In this document: positions 1 to 11,841 of the stretch, one piece after another
Layout: every line of letters begins with the position of its first letter
Numbering within the stretch: the stretch's first letter is position 1
The notes under the pieces: model-generated
The model's database searches: none
Seen by the model: only the letters and a program-made list of their open reading frames with translations
What the model was told of the DNA's origin: nothing
Position numbers and translations under genes: made by a program
NCBI GenBank assembly: GCA_010015655.1
Contig: ML976734.1
Span: 30,888 to 94,887 of the forward strand
From: Bimuria novae-zelandiae CBS 107.79
Lineage: Eukaryota; Ascomycota; Dothideomycetes; Pleosporales; Didymosphaeriaceae
Length of the DNA: 64,000 nucleotides
Reading direction: 5' to 3'

Positions 1-807
1 CCACGGCAGCCTCGTGCTCCCGCAGATCTCGGTGTCTCGAGCGCTGAGCAGGCCCGTCGTAAGCCTCGTAGGGATGAACTTGAACTGGCTCGCACTGTTG
101 CACTTTGAATCGGTAACCTCGCCGAAATTCACGTTCAGAAAAGTGTCGGCGGGCAGATAGGGCGTGCCGGACTTGATGAGCGTGTTGGTGAGGTTGAGGG
201 CGAGGTCAGCATACACCTTGCTGTAGATGGGGGTAGGGCTGTTCCAGGCCGTAGGGTTCCCAGAGCGACCAGAGAAAGCGATTGCGGGGATCTTCGCGTC
301 CTTTGCCGCGTACACTGCGGCGCCGATGGTGCCGGAGAAGAAGGCTTGCACGTCAACGTTAGAGCCAACATTGGGGCCTGTGACGGCAAGTTGGGGCGCA
401 GCTCCATTCCAGAGGGCAGGGCCTGTTGTGGAAATACCACGCTTGATGCTGGTCACGGGGTAGGAGTTGACATAATTCAGGCGTGGGTCCGTAGCATTTG
501 CTCCGGTCGCAGGGGCTCCCCCTGGGCAAGAGCTGTACTGGCATCCGTCCGCATCGACAGTTTTGGGCTCCGCATCGGAGGATCCTGGCGATGTGAGATT
601 TCACCAACTTGAACGGATCAGAGTCCGCATACCTGTTCCAGACTGATTTTCAGCAGGGCTCGAGAGAACGACCTGGTTGCCGGCAGCGCTCAAGCTGTTG
701 AACAAGGTGCGAGCATTGATTTCGGCCCAACCGTCGTCGTTTGATTGTACTATGCGGATCGCGTTCGCGAATGGAACAGCAGCAGCAAGCAGGAGCCCGG
801 AACGCAT
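1..807 (-). CDS. SurE-like 5'/3'-nucleotidase (acid phosphatase), 3' end cut by window edge
   Basis: SurE proteins are metal-dependent nucleotidases/phosphatases. The start at 807 gives a hydrophobic signal-like leader (about 16 residues), then IRIVQSNDDGW, which carries the family's metal-binding Asp-Asp pair, and later SPAENQSGTG. Exon 1 is 807-633 and a 48-bp intron (632-585, GTATGC..CAG) restores frame. Exon 2 runs from 584 off the left edge and includes IPAIAFSGRSGN and FLNVNFG, typical of the SurE core. The leader suggests a secreted or vacuolar enzyme. The C-terminus lies outside the window. Family assignment is secure from motifs; the substrate is not known. Confidence 0.9.
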
Positions 808-1439
808 CTTGACTTGTGAAATATAACGAACGAAAGTCTACAATGGAAGACAGAGACGCGACACTGCGAGAGGAAGTACTGCTTTACAGGGTGGGTTCGG
901 ACCATATATACACACGCTACCGTAGTGTAGCTGTGCAAGCTTGCCACAACCAGCATACTCCCACCGAGCCAAGTCTCATTAGGCGCGGGGGCGAGCACAA
1001 TTGTTTCTAATGTCCGCGCATCCCAGGTTTGTGATTGAGCATGGAGAAATTTAGAGTGGCTGTGGAAGCACTGAACGGGCATGCGCCCGCTGTGAATGGA
1101 CGATGGTGTTTATGCGCAGCTGTTTCGTGGCTTGGCAGGGGCGTATTCCGGGGCAACTGCGCCGACTTGTTACTAGCACGTGTCAGTCACTCGGCCGTTG
1201 AATCGATCATGGTCGACATGGCATTTTTTGCTTGTGCTCTCCTTCCGCATTGATCGCACACTATGCTCAGCGACCTTCCTGACGCACACAAGCTGTACGT
1301 GTCGATATTCCAATCGCGCGGACAAAGTGCGCATTGGGGAAAGGACCTTTCTCCGTCGGCATAACCGGGTACTCAACACGCAACGCCGAGCATACGCTCT
1401 TCACTGTGGTTCGCAGAGCCTTGTAATAGACTGAATATA
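808..1439. other. Intergenic: promoter side of the SurE-like gene, 3' side of the binding-protein-like gene
   Basis: No coding region is supported. A TATA-like run (about 903-910) lies roughly 100 bp upstream of the SurE-like start and could be its core promoter. The small open frames on both strands here have no recognisable motif and look like chance. Confidence 0.5.
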
Positions 1440-2441
1440 TCACTTGGATCTTTCCAAGCCAACCATGTCCTGCTCGCTCGCTTCGCCAAGGACCCCCGCC
1501 TTCTGTAGTATGCCAACCGTCTTTTGTACAACGGCCTCATCCACGCCCCTCACGTCTTGTGAGAATCCCACTGTCTTCAGCCACTCTCTCGCATCTTCTT
1601 CCGAGTAGTCGAGCTTGGTGCTGATATACTCAACCGCTTCCTCCTGGTTCTCCTCGAAGTGCTTGATTCCCTTGTTGATCTTTTGCAGCGCATCTTCGAG
1701 CTCTTCTTTGAGGGCAGGATGCGAAGCGTGTTCTCCGTGCGACCAGTTCTTCGGATACAATAGCTGATTTCTCGCGACCATCTTCCATGACGACCATGGT
1801 GTGTAGATTTCGCCGATGCGCTTGATTTCTCCCTTGTCGTAGTATCGTTTCGACGTGAAGTGCTCCCACATGAAGAAATCGACCGTCCCGTTATTGACTC
1901 CCTCCCGGAGATTCGTAAATGTATTAAGCGGTTCGACGGAAAACGGTGCCCCAGAAGCTTGTGCATCTAACCAGCCCTGCTGATCGGCCAGTACATAGCT
2001 CATGACGTAGCTGCCACTTCCGATTCTCGACACGCCAACCTTCTTGCCCTTCAAGTCCTGCACGCTCCTCAGCTCATCCCGCCTTGCTCCAGTCGATATC
2101 GCCCAACACAGCGGCGTTTCCACGTATGTGCCTACGAGCCGGAAGCCTGCGTCTTTCTCTGCTGCCTGTGCTTTTCCTAGTGCTGCTATCCAGCCTTCGG
2201 TCAGGCCAACTCCAATGTCAATCTCGTCGTCTTGCAGAGCTGTGACCATGTGTCCGGTGCCGGAAGGGTAGGGGAGCAGCCGCGCATCGAGGCCGTAGTG
2301 TTTCTTCGCGAATTCGAGGGGCGTGGAGAAGTGTTCGGGCACGAAACCTATCCGCAGAGGCGCCATTGTCCATCTATGCGTGGAGAAGCGTCGGCACTGG
2401 CGGGCAATGGGTGCGATAGATCGTACGCGGGAAGCCAACAT
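1440..2441 (-). CDS. Periplasmic-binding-protein-like (NMT1/ABC substrate-binding type II fold) protein
   Basis: Single-exon, 333-aa protein. After an Arg/Ser-rich, acid-poor N-terminus that resembles a mitochondrial presequence (residues 1-25), the protein starts a type II periplasmic-binding fold: MAPLRIGFVPEHFSTPLEF, then GTGHMVTALQDDEIDIGVGL, then DLKGKKVGVSRIGSGSYVM and VDFFMWEHFTSK. This resembles the fungal group that includes Candida albicans Ca3427, whose relatives are bacterial ABC-importer binding proteins and thiamine-precursor (NMT1/THI5-like) proteins. No ABC permease is nearby, so the role is unknown; small-molecule or thiamine-precursor binding is an inference. Translation could also begin at the internal Met at residue 26. 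Confidence 0.82.
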   Translation of the reverse strand: MLASRVRSIAPIARQCRRFSTHRWTMAPLRIGFVPEHFSTPLEFAKKHYGLDARLLPYPSGTGHMVTALQDDEIDIGVGLTEGWIAALGKAQAAEKDAGFRLVGTYVETPLCWAISTGARRDELRSVQDLKGKKVGVSRIGSGSYVMSYVLADQQGWLDAQASGAPFSVEPLNTFTNLREGVNNGTVDFFMWEHFTSKRYYDKGEIKRIGEIYTPWSSWKMVARNQLLYPKNWSHGEHASHPALKEELEDALQKINKGIKHFEENQEEAVEYISTKLDYSEEDAREWLKTVGFSQDVRGVDEAVVQKTVGILQKAGVLGEASEQDMVGLERSK

Positions 2442-2547
2442 GGCTCGAGGGAGGATGTGCGCGATAGAACAGAGAATTGGCCGGTACCGAAGGAAGATTT
2501 GCCTACTTAAAGTATAAAGTTGCCCAGTATCAGGCCAGAAACAATTC

Positions 2548-4846
2548 GTATCCCTTGCACCGGCAACATCGCCCGCACACGGACCACCTGGTGATAGCCA
2601 ATCGGATGATCGCTCCGATCTGGGCAGAACACCAGAATTAATACAGTTTATATAGAAATTTATATAAAAATTATATTTTTAGAGGTCTTAACTTTTAATT
2701 ACTTAATACTTAAATTTACTTTTATATTAACTTCCTTAATAGTTTAATGTCGTTAGAGGTGCTCCTGCTAGCACTTAGGCCTAATTTCTGGCCTATATAA
2801 AGGCAAGCGACAAAGCGTACACCTATAGTAAGTACGCAAAGGACGCTAGGCACGCTTACGTTACTATGGATTACTAGACACATAACCTAGAGGTGCCTAA
2901 GATATTTAAGACTTGTATAATTAACGTGCGTTTTTAATATAAGTAGTATAGGTCTTAGACTTTTTAAATAGCCTTATAAACTTATAAGCGCTTTTTTTAA
3001 TAATAATAATATTATTAAGTTTCTTGCGCTTCTTATAGCCCCTTACTAATTATTTACTACGCTTAAATAACTGCTTAATAAGGTTATATAAGAACTTTTT
3101 ATAGCTGCTACGTTTAGTAGCGGCAGAGGAGAAGTAAGAGGAGAGTCTATAATAATTATTAAGTATAAGATTTAGTAAAAAGTACTAGAGGGGCTTTTAT
3201 GTGCACCGCTTAGCTTGCTAGACACTATAGTAGCTCTTTGCCTAGTTAAACTAATTTACTTTACTTTTATACTTATTATAGTTGTCTATTATCTTAAGTA
3301 TATTTAATAACTTAATAGGCTTGTTGCTAAAGGCCTTCTTAAATAGTTTTTAGTCTTTTTAAAAGGTTTTAGAGTAACGGCGGAGCTTTATAATAAGGTA
3401 AGTAGCTAGGTAGCGACTTTTATTAGTAAGTCTTAGTATATTATTAAGCCTCGAGAAACTTACTCTTAGTAATAGTACTAATAAAAAAAACTACTTAATT
3501 ATTTTTTTAAGTAACTTATAGGACTTTCTTACTTTTTAAAAGTGCTTAGTACGTTTCTTCTTATTTTATCTTGCCCGAAAACGTTATCTTAAGCTTTATA
3601 AGGTTACTATTAAAGCACTTTTTAGTTAGCTTTACGCGGGCGCGCGTTACTACTATAAGTGTCTTAAATATTAGCTTTATTATTACGTTTAACTTAAATC
3701 TCTTCTTTATTACTATTTTTATTATTCTTATAGTGCCTGCGCACCCTACGCTATTATTTTTTAAGTATTTAAGTATAGGGATAGTATTAAAGAGATTATT
3801 ATCTTAAATAATATAGTAGTTTAGTAAAAATTAATAACGCCTGGCAGCGTCCTTAGTAAGTATAAAAGTAATAAAAATAAACTTAGTTAGCGTAAAGGGC
3901 GGCGTTTCTACTTTTATAAAAGTAAGTAAGTTTACTAGATCTTGCCCGGCACCTTTAGCATAAAATAACTAGTTTAGAATTACTTTATTATTAGCTAAAT
4001 ACTAGATTTTATACCCCTTTAGCGTTAATTTTATTTTAATTATAATAACCTTACTTACGCGTCCTATAAATCTCGCTATTACCTTATTAATATAGAGGTA
4101 CTTACTAAAGGTTTAGTACTTAAAGCTACGCTTGCGTAATAACTTTAAAAAACTTTATATTTAGCTAAAGGGTAATTTAAAGCTCTAATTAACTTTTATT
4201 AAGTATAAGTGTTAATCTAGCTACTCCTAGCGTTTCTATAATATGTAGAGGTTAACTTTATGCGTAGGCGCTATCCTATAAAGTTTCTACTAATACTCTT
4301 TAAGTAACGGCTCTTTGTAAAGCGCTATATATATAATAATTCTAAAGTAGGTATATAGCTCGCTTAGCGACGTTAGTTTTTATTTATAATAGTTAGGCGT
4401 TAATAGCGCTTTAGCCTAAAGCTTTTTAGCGTACTAATTTATACAGTATATAATTTAATTAAGAAGCTTAGCGTTGTAAAATAAGTTAAATAAGGAAATA
4501 AGAGAATTAACGTCTATATACTAAGGTAACTAAGCGCGTCTAAAAGTATATAGATTATTTATTTTAAGTAGTTACTAGGTAGCTAGCGGCGTGCGTAATA
4601 AGTTAGGTAAAATACTATTTTTTTAACTATGCTTTATAAATTTTATAAAGTTAGGATTATTACTAATAGGCGCTGCACGTTTTAGCATGCTTATATATAC
4701 TAAAAATTTTAAAAAAGTTATGTTTTAGCTAGTAATTAATAATTACTAACATTATAACGCAGGTCTTAGTGTTTTAATAATTAATTATCTAATTAGCTAT
4801 TAAGAGGTGGTCTGTGTGCGGGTGATGTTGCTGGTGTAAGGGATAC
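2548..4846 (-). mobile_element. piggyBac-like DNA transposon relic, heavily RIP-mutated
   Basis: The ends 2548-2589 and 4805-4846 are inverted copies that differ only by C-to-T/G-to-A changes, and the match continues inward for about 30 more bases with the same kind of change. The interior is AT-rich and stop-riddled. It aligns by eye with the second piggyBac-like relic at 58421-60729: both share the stretch near the left end with 'gctagcacttaggc' / 'tctagcacttaggg' and the frame giving YLSIGIVLKRL / YLNSEIIVKRL. The transposase strand is taken from the better preserved copy, which reads on the minus strand. No clear target duplication flanks the ends. Confidence 0.8.
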
Positions 4847-4921
4847 CACACTTACAAATGGCGTGATAATACTTCTTTCGTTTTAATATCTATATTAGTG
4901 CCAAAGTAATTATATGCAAAC

Positions 4922-4943
4922 GTTTTTTTTTTTTTTTTTTTTT
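4922..4943. repeat. Poly-T tract of about 21 bases
   Basis: A homopolymer T run lies between the piggyBac relic and the monooxygenase pseudogene. It could be a promoter poly(dA:dT) element of the former gene or the A-tail of a retroposed sequence. The sequence alone does not decide. Confidence 0.6.
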
Positions 4944-5001
4944 CCATTAATTTGGTCTCGCTGGAAGCAATCTATCATGGGCTCAATAGATTATTACCGA
5001 G

Positions 5002-6429
5002 ATGATTTCTTTAAGAGCACGCACGATCGCTATCATAGGAGCGGGGCCCTCAGGTCTTGTGGCTGCAAAGGGAGCTCGACTTAACTTCTCCATCGCATGC
5101 TATTAACCGTCCCAGATATCTTCGAGCAGAAAAAGCCTTTGACAAAATCGTACTTTTCGAGCAACGAAGCCGAAGCGGCGGTATCTGGAACTACACTAAA
5201 GATCAACGAGAAGAAGACCTATTCACCGTGCCTCAAACAGACCCTCGGGGCAAGAACCAAGATCCCGCATGGGTTCCGTCTCAAAAAGTAAAAGACGGAG
5301 AAAAAGACACTGGCCGTAAAGAGCCGTCCTTCCTCTCACCCATATACGATAGACTAGAAACCAGCATCCCACGCGGTCTGATGGGCTTCCAAGGCCTCGA
5401 CTGGCCCCAAGACAGAGAGAAGAGATCTACGACGCTGTCATCGTAGCAAACGGTCACTTCATCGTGCCCTACATCCCCGACATCCCGGGCATCTGCGCCT
5501 GGAACGCGCAGTATCCCGGTCTGATCTCTCATGCAGAGTACTACCGCGCCCCGGAAGACTTCACAGGCAAAAAAGTAGTCGTCGTCGGCAACTCTGCCTC
5601 TGGCACCGACATCTCTTCACAAATCGCACAGTATTCGCAACGCCCGCTCCTGTGGTCCAGCAAATTGCCTTCCATGTTCAATGTCTCCACATCCCCTCTA
5701 AAACACTCCCTCCCTCCTATCGCAAAATTCCTGCCTGAGACCCGCGGCGTCGTCTTCGAAGACGGGACCGTAGAAAACGACATCGACGCGGTGGTCTTCG
5801 CAACGGGATACTTCTACTCCCTTCCCTTCCGGGAGAACGTGCGACCCAAGCTGATCTCCGACGGCGCGAGGGTGCAACATACCTACCAGCACCTTTTCTA
5901 CACACCTCGACCAACGCTATCCTTCCTCGCGCTCCCGCAACGCGTAATCCCCTTCCCGATCGCAGAAGCCCAGTCCGCAGTGCTCGCGCGCGCGTACGCC
6001 GGACGCCTTTCCCTGCCTCCACTGCACGCCATGCAGCGCTAGGAACAGGACATCATCGAGGGGATGGGCGACGGGAGGAATTTCCATCTCCTTCCGTTTC
6101 CCAAGGACGGGAATTACATCAATGAGCTGTCGCACTGGGCGCTGAGCGCGGAGGTCAAAGAGGGCTTGGAGAACGAGGGGAAGGGGAAGGTGCCGCCGGT
6201 GTGGGGGAAGTGGGAGTTCTGGTGTCGGGAGAAGTTTCCAGAGATTAGGGCTGCGTTTGGGGCGCTGGGGGAGAAGAGGTATGGGGTGAGGACGTTGGAG
6301 GAGATGGGGTTTAGGTATGAAGGGGATGTGGGGGAGAAAGCTAGGGAAAGAAGGGAAGCTGATATAAGAATAACTAATTGTGTTATAGAGAAAAAGAACC
6401 ACTGGGAAGACGCATCGATCAAGTCCTAA
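5002..6429 (+). pseudogene. Flavin-containing monooxygenase (FMO) pseudogene
   Basis: FMOs oxygenate N- or S-containing substrates using FAD and NADPH. The FAD fingerprint GAGPSG is near residue 12, the region with GGIWNY follows, and the NADPH-side fingerprint GNSASG lies near 5590. Four lesions are visible. (1) The first intron (about 5069-5125) ends in a good CAG and splices AAK to YLRAEKAF, but its expected GT donor reads GG. (2) About 80 codons are missing near 5413, between LDWPQD and EIYDAVIVANGHF. (3) That junction is out of frame. (4) An in-frame TAG at about 6040-6042 cuts off the last ~125 codons. Base composition is gene-like, not RIP-like. The piggyBac relic ends only about 150 bp upstream. 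Confidence 0.88.
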
Positions 6430-6736
6430 TACCCGCGCATCCCCGCATCCCGAAGCGCCATTCCTACCACGGTGCCACCCAACCTCTCAATACCTGGATA
6501 CCAACTGAGTTTCCCCACCGTGTCAGCTCTTCTAAAAGTAAATCCAGGCGTGGTTCTTAGTAGTGAAAAGTACCCGGGTGCAACGTCAATCTAGCCACCC
6601 AGCCAGCCCCTATAAAGCTCGTCACAGGGTACCACACGACCACGACAATACCAAACAGCGCAGTCCTCGCTGCCTTGTACCTCGACGGTACAGCGTCCCC
6701 CCTTTGCGCTTTTCATGTTGTCCCGGGGCGCTCGCA
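6430..6736. other. Intergenic between convergent FMO pseudogene and DUF3405 gene
   Basis: About 300 bp of C-rich 3' flanking sequence. I see no gene or structured element. Confidence 0.5.
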
Positions 6737-9201
6737 TCACACCCTCTCCCTCCTCATCTTCTTCACAGGATGCAACAACATCCCCGGCACACACACCCTC
6801 CTCTCCCCACCCACCCCCTCCTCCGCACGCACCACACTCTCCCCCTCGCCCCACACACTCACACCCACCTCCCACCCCAACCACCTCCTATACACCCTCC
6901 TCGCGAACCCACTCGAAAAGTACCAACTCCAGCCCTCAAAGTTCTTCTCCCTATCATGATTATACGGACTATCCCCCTGCTCCGTCCACGCACCTTGTAC
7001 GTACTCCCTCGCGCCACCAGTCTCCTCGTCGACGATGCTAGCAGTGTCGAAGACAGCGGCGGCGTAGGGGGCCGGCCAGTAGCGGTCCGCAAAAATAGGA
7101 TGAGGCGCGTACACGGCTTTAAAGCCGTGCTGCAGCGCGACAGTCGCGGGCCACATTTCCGCCGCCATGCTCCTGCCCGCTGCGTTCTCGGTGTGCATCG
7201 CACTTAACAACCCTTTGCTAAACCTCCCAACGGTATTTATGAAGACGCGACGGTCGAGCTCCCCAAAGGCGTCGTGTGTGAAAGATTCCGCGGCTGGGTC
7301 AGACGCGGTGAAGACGGGGCGGACGGCGGGGATGTAGTTCCAGATTTTATCTTTGTAGGACCACGTTGTGGCCCGGGGGTCCCAGATAGGCAGGAGAGTG
7401 ATGAGGTCCGCGGGCTCATGGACACCCCATTCGAACCTATCCTCTTCGAAGGACGTAGGCGGGACAGGGCCGAGAGGCTCCTGACTTGGGACAGCATCTT
7501 TCCACGGCCGCGGGCCCCAGACAGGCGGCGGAATCACACCGTGTGCGCGCGCGTTCAACACCTGGCTATGCGTGTCCTCGACGAAAGCGGCGTACGAGCC
7601 GTGCACCGAGGGCATGTAGAAACGCTTATTCCTCTCCCAGAGCAGTTTCCTAGGCTGCTGCGCCGCGAAGCGACTCACGGCGTCGAAGAAATGGTAGTGG
7701 TGCCCCGTGTAGCGCGCGTCGGTCTCCCAGTTCCAGAGGTAGTCGAAGTGCGGGTGCAGGAGGGAGAACCATTGAAGACACATGAACTGGTGCCAGTAGA
7801 CTTGCCAGTCGCCGATGTCGGGATACCAGGAGGGGAAGATGGCTTCGTTCCAGAGTAGCGCTATGGAGCGGAGCTCTTGGGGGACGTTTTGAGCGAGGAT
7901 CTCATTGTATAGGGTTGTGTTGGTGAAGATGGGGAGGGAGCCGTCTTTTACGTGGACGAGGAGGAAGACTTCGTATTCGCCGCCCGAGGCGAGCGCGAGT
8001 TCGGTGATCATGGCGCGGATTGCGGTGATGTCGTTTTGTTCGTAGGTGTAGCCGGTCCAGGCGCGGATTAGGACGGCGGTGCGGGAGTGGAATTTCTTTC
8101 CATCTGCACTTTCTTCTTTTATATCCTCCTTTGCAGTGTTCGTACCCATCGCAGAAGCAGCCGCCACATCCGGCATCTCCGTCTCCCTACTCTTCACCGT
8201 CGGCGCCCTCGCCCCAGGCCTATACCTCCCCTCATTCCTCACCAAACACTCATCCTGCAAGTCCCCCCACACCACATCTTCCCACTGCGGCACCGTCTGT
8301 GGCGCCTTCCAGTGCAAAACATTCTCCGGGTTCTCGTCATCACCGTACCCATACGGCCCATACCTCGAATACCGATCGAAACATACGTCGCCGTCCAACC
8401 CCACAACATCGTACCCACCAGCAAAGACCTTGGGAAAACTAACAGGCACACCACGGTACACCCTTACCTGATCATCCTCGCTGACATTCAGCGGCACGCC
8501 CCGCGGACCATCGCACGCTACGTATTCGCCCTCCCACTCTTCCTTCAACGCGTCAGAGTTGTACTCGGGGAACGGTCTGTAGGGCACCGGGTTCGCCGTG
8601 GTTTTGCCACTCAATCTGTGGAGTCCTGCGGTGTAGAAGCGCTCGTCACTTGCGGATATATATAAGCTAACATGTGGGATGGGCGTGGTTCGAAGACTTA
8701 CTAGTCGAACTCCTCCCACCGATTGGGGTCATACTCTTTATCTTCGTAGTCTGCGAACGGCGGCCAGTGACCTTGCCAACTCGGACGATTCCAATCGAGC
8801 ATATCTTCCAGGTACGCTTTGGCATCTTGATGCTGCATATCCTCGTGGTCTAACCTGCTGCCTTTTTTTTCCGTCTTTTCCCAAGGAGGCAGTGGTGGTT
8901 TCGTCGTAAAGTTGTGCTTCTCCGATCCTTTTTCTGGAAGCTCGAGGTGCGGCGATTCTCCTACTTCATCCGATTCCTCGCCAGCGGTGGTAGGTGCTTC
9001 GAAAAGTGTAGGTGGAGGAAGATCCGAGAGGCCTTGGCCACCAATGGTATCGTCACTATGTAACGAAGCCAGTTTCGGCGTTATGAACGGGAGTCGCTGA
9101 TATACATTGGAATGCGTAAGCCCCAGATGCCATACTCCCACCCCCAGAAATGCGGTCACGAGAAGCAAGAGTGTACTCTTGCTCGGCGACCGCACGATCA
9201 T
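6737..9201 (-). CDS. DUF3405 family protein, probable Golgi/ER type II membrane protein
   Basis: Exon 1 is 9201-8702, a 53-bp intron 8701-8649 starts GTAAGT and ends AAG, and exon 2 is 8648-6737; the frame is kept, giving about 803 aa. One hydrophobic segment (residues 10-28) after a short basic N-terminus predicts a type II signal anchor. The linker to about residue 150 is acidic and Pro-rich. The C-terminal domain begins around SRTAVLIRAWTGY and carries the aromatic-rich WNEAIFPSWYPDI, HFDYLWNWETDARYTGHHY and MAAEMWPATVALQHGFKAV, which I associate with the fungal DUF3405 family. That family is often discussed as glycosyltransferase-like, but the function is unproven. Exon 2 alone is also open upstream of the acceptor, but that extension is intron. 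Confidence 0.85.
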
Positions 9202-10311
9202 GGCCGTTCTTGAAACAGTCTCTTTGTTGCTGCCGCCGTAGACTCAAGCTCACGATGGCGACGCGGAAAGGGGAGCGCTCAGCGCATTATTGACGCACGC
9301 GTCTGTAATGATGCCTCAGGATTTCGCGACTCCACTCCCTATCCTGGATTTAGATGGCAATAGTTGTTGTAAATTGGTTTGGATGCCAGACTACACGGTG
9401 TCGATGTAGCTCCTTAGTGGGTCCGTCGCCGTTTGTGGGTTTGCGTGTGAATATTGAATGAACAACATTTTATCCTGCGACGCTACAGTAGCAAATGCAA
9501 CATATAGTAGCTGGATGGCATGCCCGTTCCGAAACATGCTCGTAACGGTGTTGTGGTACAGAACGGATGTTGCGCGCGCGGGATGAGCCGTTGCTTGTAA
9601 CACATGTGTTGTCCCGGTAAACAGAAATCTGGAAGCGTCAATCTGCGTTCACTTAAGTACTTTGCCCAATAAATGACCTAAATTTTCAAGTCCTACTGGG
9701 GTGATGGCCCCTCCGTAAATGTCGTTCGCCTTAAGGCTCACTGTGGTGTGCGCAATCAAGTGTTCCCTCGACGTCCAAGCTATCCTGTTGTGCAGGTGTA
9801 CGAGATACCAATATTAGGGTCCGAACTAGCATGTCCAGTTATGTTATCACGAGCGTGGAATCGTCCTTTGATCAATGTCTTCCCGTCCACTCGATCTGTG
9901 ACCATTATTCTTCATCCCATGAACGTCACAAAAGGAATTGTTCGTGAGTATCGCACAAAGCGAACGCTAGCGATGAACCCTGGTTGTTGCACAGCCGTCA
10001 TCCTCCATCGTCGTCACTGATGCTGCGTCACCAAAATCTCCTAGGACGGCTAGCACACGGCAAAGGCATGTGCGAGAAATGGGAAACTGACTTTATTTCC
10101 GTCAGCGCTCCACAAGTATCGTAGCGCATGAGGTTTTCATACTCGTACCAATTCTAATGCTACAGAGTCACCAGCCGAACTTGAGTACTGGCCTCCGTGT
10201 CACCGTTCAGCAGGTAACACGGGACACTCAAATCGCAATTCATCAACCGTCCAAGTGTGCTCCATCCCGTTTTCTCACTGTGATAGTAGATACCATCACA
10301 TTTGTACCCTC
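9202..10311. other. Intergenic between DUF3405 gene and SHP1
   Basis: About 1.1 kb holding the DUF3405 promoter side and the SHP1 3' side. A 90-codon open frame (9748-10020, GTG start) has no motif and no splice context, so I do not call it. No repeat or RNA gene is evident. Confidence 0.5.
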
Positions 10312-11705
10312 CTACGTCCACTTTTGCACGACCACACCTCCGCGCTTGAACTCGGCCAGGTCGCCCAATGCCTGGCCCTTATCTGATAGCTCCCGGCTGG
10401 GAAAGGTCGTCATGAGGACGAATGGACGTTGCGCAGTGCTCGACGCGTTGACGAAGTTGTACACATCTCCGACAGTGTGCGTCGTGTTGAAGCGGGATGG
10501 GAGGCGAGTGCCGTCTGCGAGGCGAATCTGCAGCGTGATGATGGGCGCGCTCGAGTCGACGTCTACAACCGGCTTCGCAGCATCCGCAGCGGCAGCGGTA
10601 CCTGAAAAGGACGATGCTGCCGGGGCAGGCGGTGGCGCAAGTGCGCTACCGCCGGGTGTAGGGCTGCCAAGACGCTGACCAGAACCTCCGAAAGCCACAT
10701 ACTTCTTCTTCGGCTTGACATAGTCTTCGTCCTTGTGTGCATGTACCTCGACGTCTACCTCTTGTCCATGCGCGACGTTCAGGATATGAAGCGGGGCATG
10801 GCCGGTGTTGATCATCTCCAAGGTCCGGGCATTCGCCGGGTCGTCGTAGCGGTACAGATCACCATCGTCAACAGAGAAGCCATCGCGCCAGAGATGAAGC
10901 TCACGGTGTGCACGCGGTTGCGGGGTCGGGGCGCTGGCGGTGGGGTCGGGAATTGCACGAGAAGGTGCGTCGTCGCCGCCCAAGGTCATACCGGTGCCGC
11001 GGAATCGCGAAGCGGGCTGCTCAGGGTCCTCTCCACCTGGTCGGGGAACATTTCTGTGCGTGTCAGCTCGTTTACTTTGCTATGGACATGCCTACTCACT
11101 GTCGCGCGCGTCGGAGAATGTTGTTGATCTGATCGCGCGGGTTCGATTGATTGGGATTCTGCACGGCAAGGCCAGACTTCTCGCCGCCGGTGAAGAAGTC
11201 TTCTTTCTCGTCGTCATCATCGTCGTCATCGTCGTCGTGAGCGTGGCCGTGACCATGACCACCGCCCGACGACTGCAGGTCTCCCAGCGTCCTTAGCCCA
11301 CGCTGTGGCTGCGCTCGTCGTGCCGGTTGTTGTGACGAGCTGGAAGAAGACGCGGTCGGCGGCACATAGGCACCTCCGAGCGTGCGGCCTCCTCCAGGTT
11401 GCTGCTGCGGGGGCTGATCGGGCGTCTGGTTGTCGTCGGCCATGGTGACGTCTGAGGCGGGATCTTGGGGCGCGTCTTCCCCGTCTTGCTCGTTTTGCTC
11501 TTGTGCGTCGTCGAAGTACAGGGCTCCGGCGTGTTCAAGGTTCCAGTTAGCGGCGGCGAGGTACTGTTCTGCCTGGGAGGATGTGTTAGTAAGAGGGAGT
11601 GGAGAGCTTCTACGGAATTCGACGCACGTCCTGCGGAGCTAGACCTGTCAACGACGCGAGCGACGCGATGAGCTCGTCCTGATTTGCGGGCGGAGCTGCA
11701 GACAT
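10312..11705 (-). CDS. SHP1: Shp1/p47-type UBA-SEP-UBX Cdc48 adaptor
   Basis: Three exons: 11705-11628, 11572-11100 and 11053-10312, with introns of 55 and 46 bp (GTGCGT..CAG with a TACTAAC branch site; GTGAGT..CAG). The product is 430 aa. Order: UBA domain (about 1-45; ELIASLASLTGLAPQDAEQYL), a linker with a poly-Asp run, a SEP domain (from about 215: LWRDGFSVDDGDLYRYDD ... HAPLHILNVAHGQEVDVEV), and a C-terminal UBX domain (ITLQIRLADGTRLPSRFN ... RPFVLMTTFPSREL). Proteins of this class deliver ubiquitinated substrates to the Cdc48/p97 ATPase, for example in ER-associated degradation and membrane fusion. An intact Tc1 element begins only 137 bp upstream of the start codon. Confidence 0.95.
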
Positions 11706-11841
11706 TTCGAGCGATTGACTTTCGGGTCTGGGAGATGTGCAGGTATCAATACGTGGTCGTGGTCGGTCTCGTTGTGTGTCGAAAGCGTACCGTGGTGGGG
11801 GTCCGGTCTTTAGGTACCAGGTACCCAGGTACCTTACTTTA

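Noticed and set aside
3571..3807. 78-codon open frame as a membrane protein gene
   Set aside because: It lies inside the piggyBac relic and parallels a frame in the copy at 59419-59733; its hydrophobicity is a composition effect.
6715..7207. Pro/His/Ser-rich plus-strand open frames
   Set aside because: They are antisense shadows of the DUF3405 coding exon caused by its GC-rich codons.
9748..10020. 90-codon open frame between DUF3405 and SHP1
   Set aside because: GTG start, no motif, no splice context, no codon signature like its neighbours.
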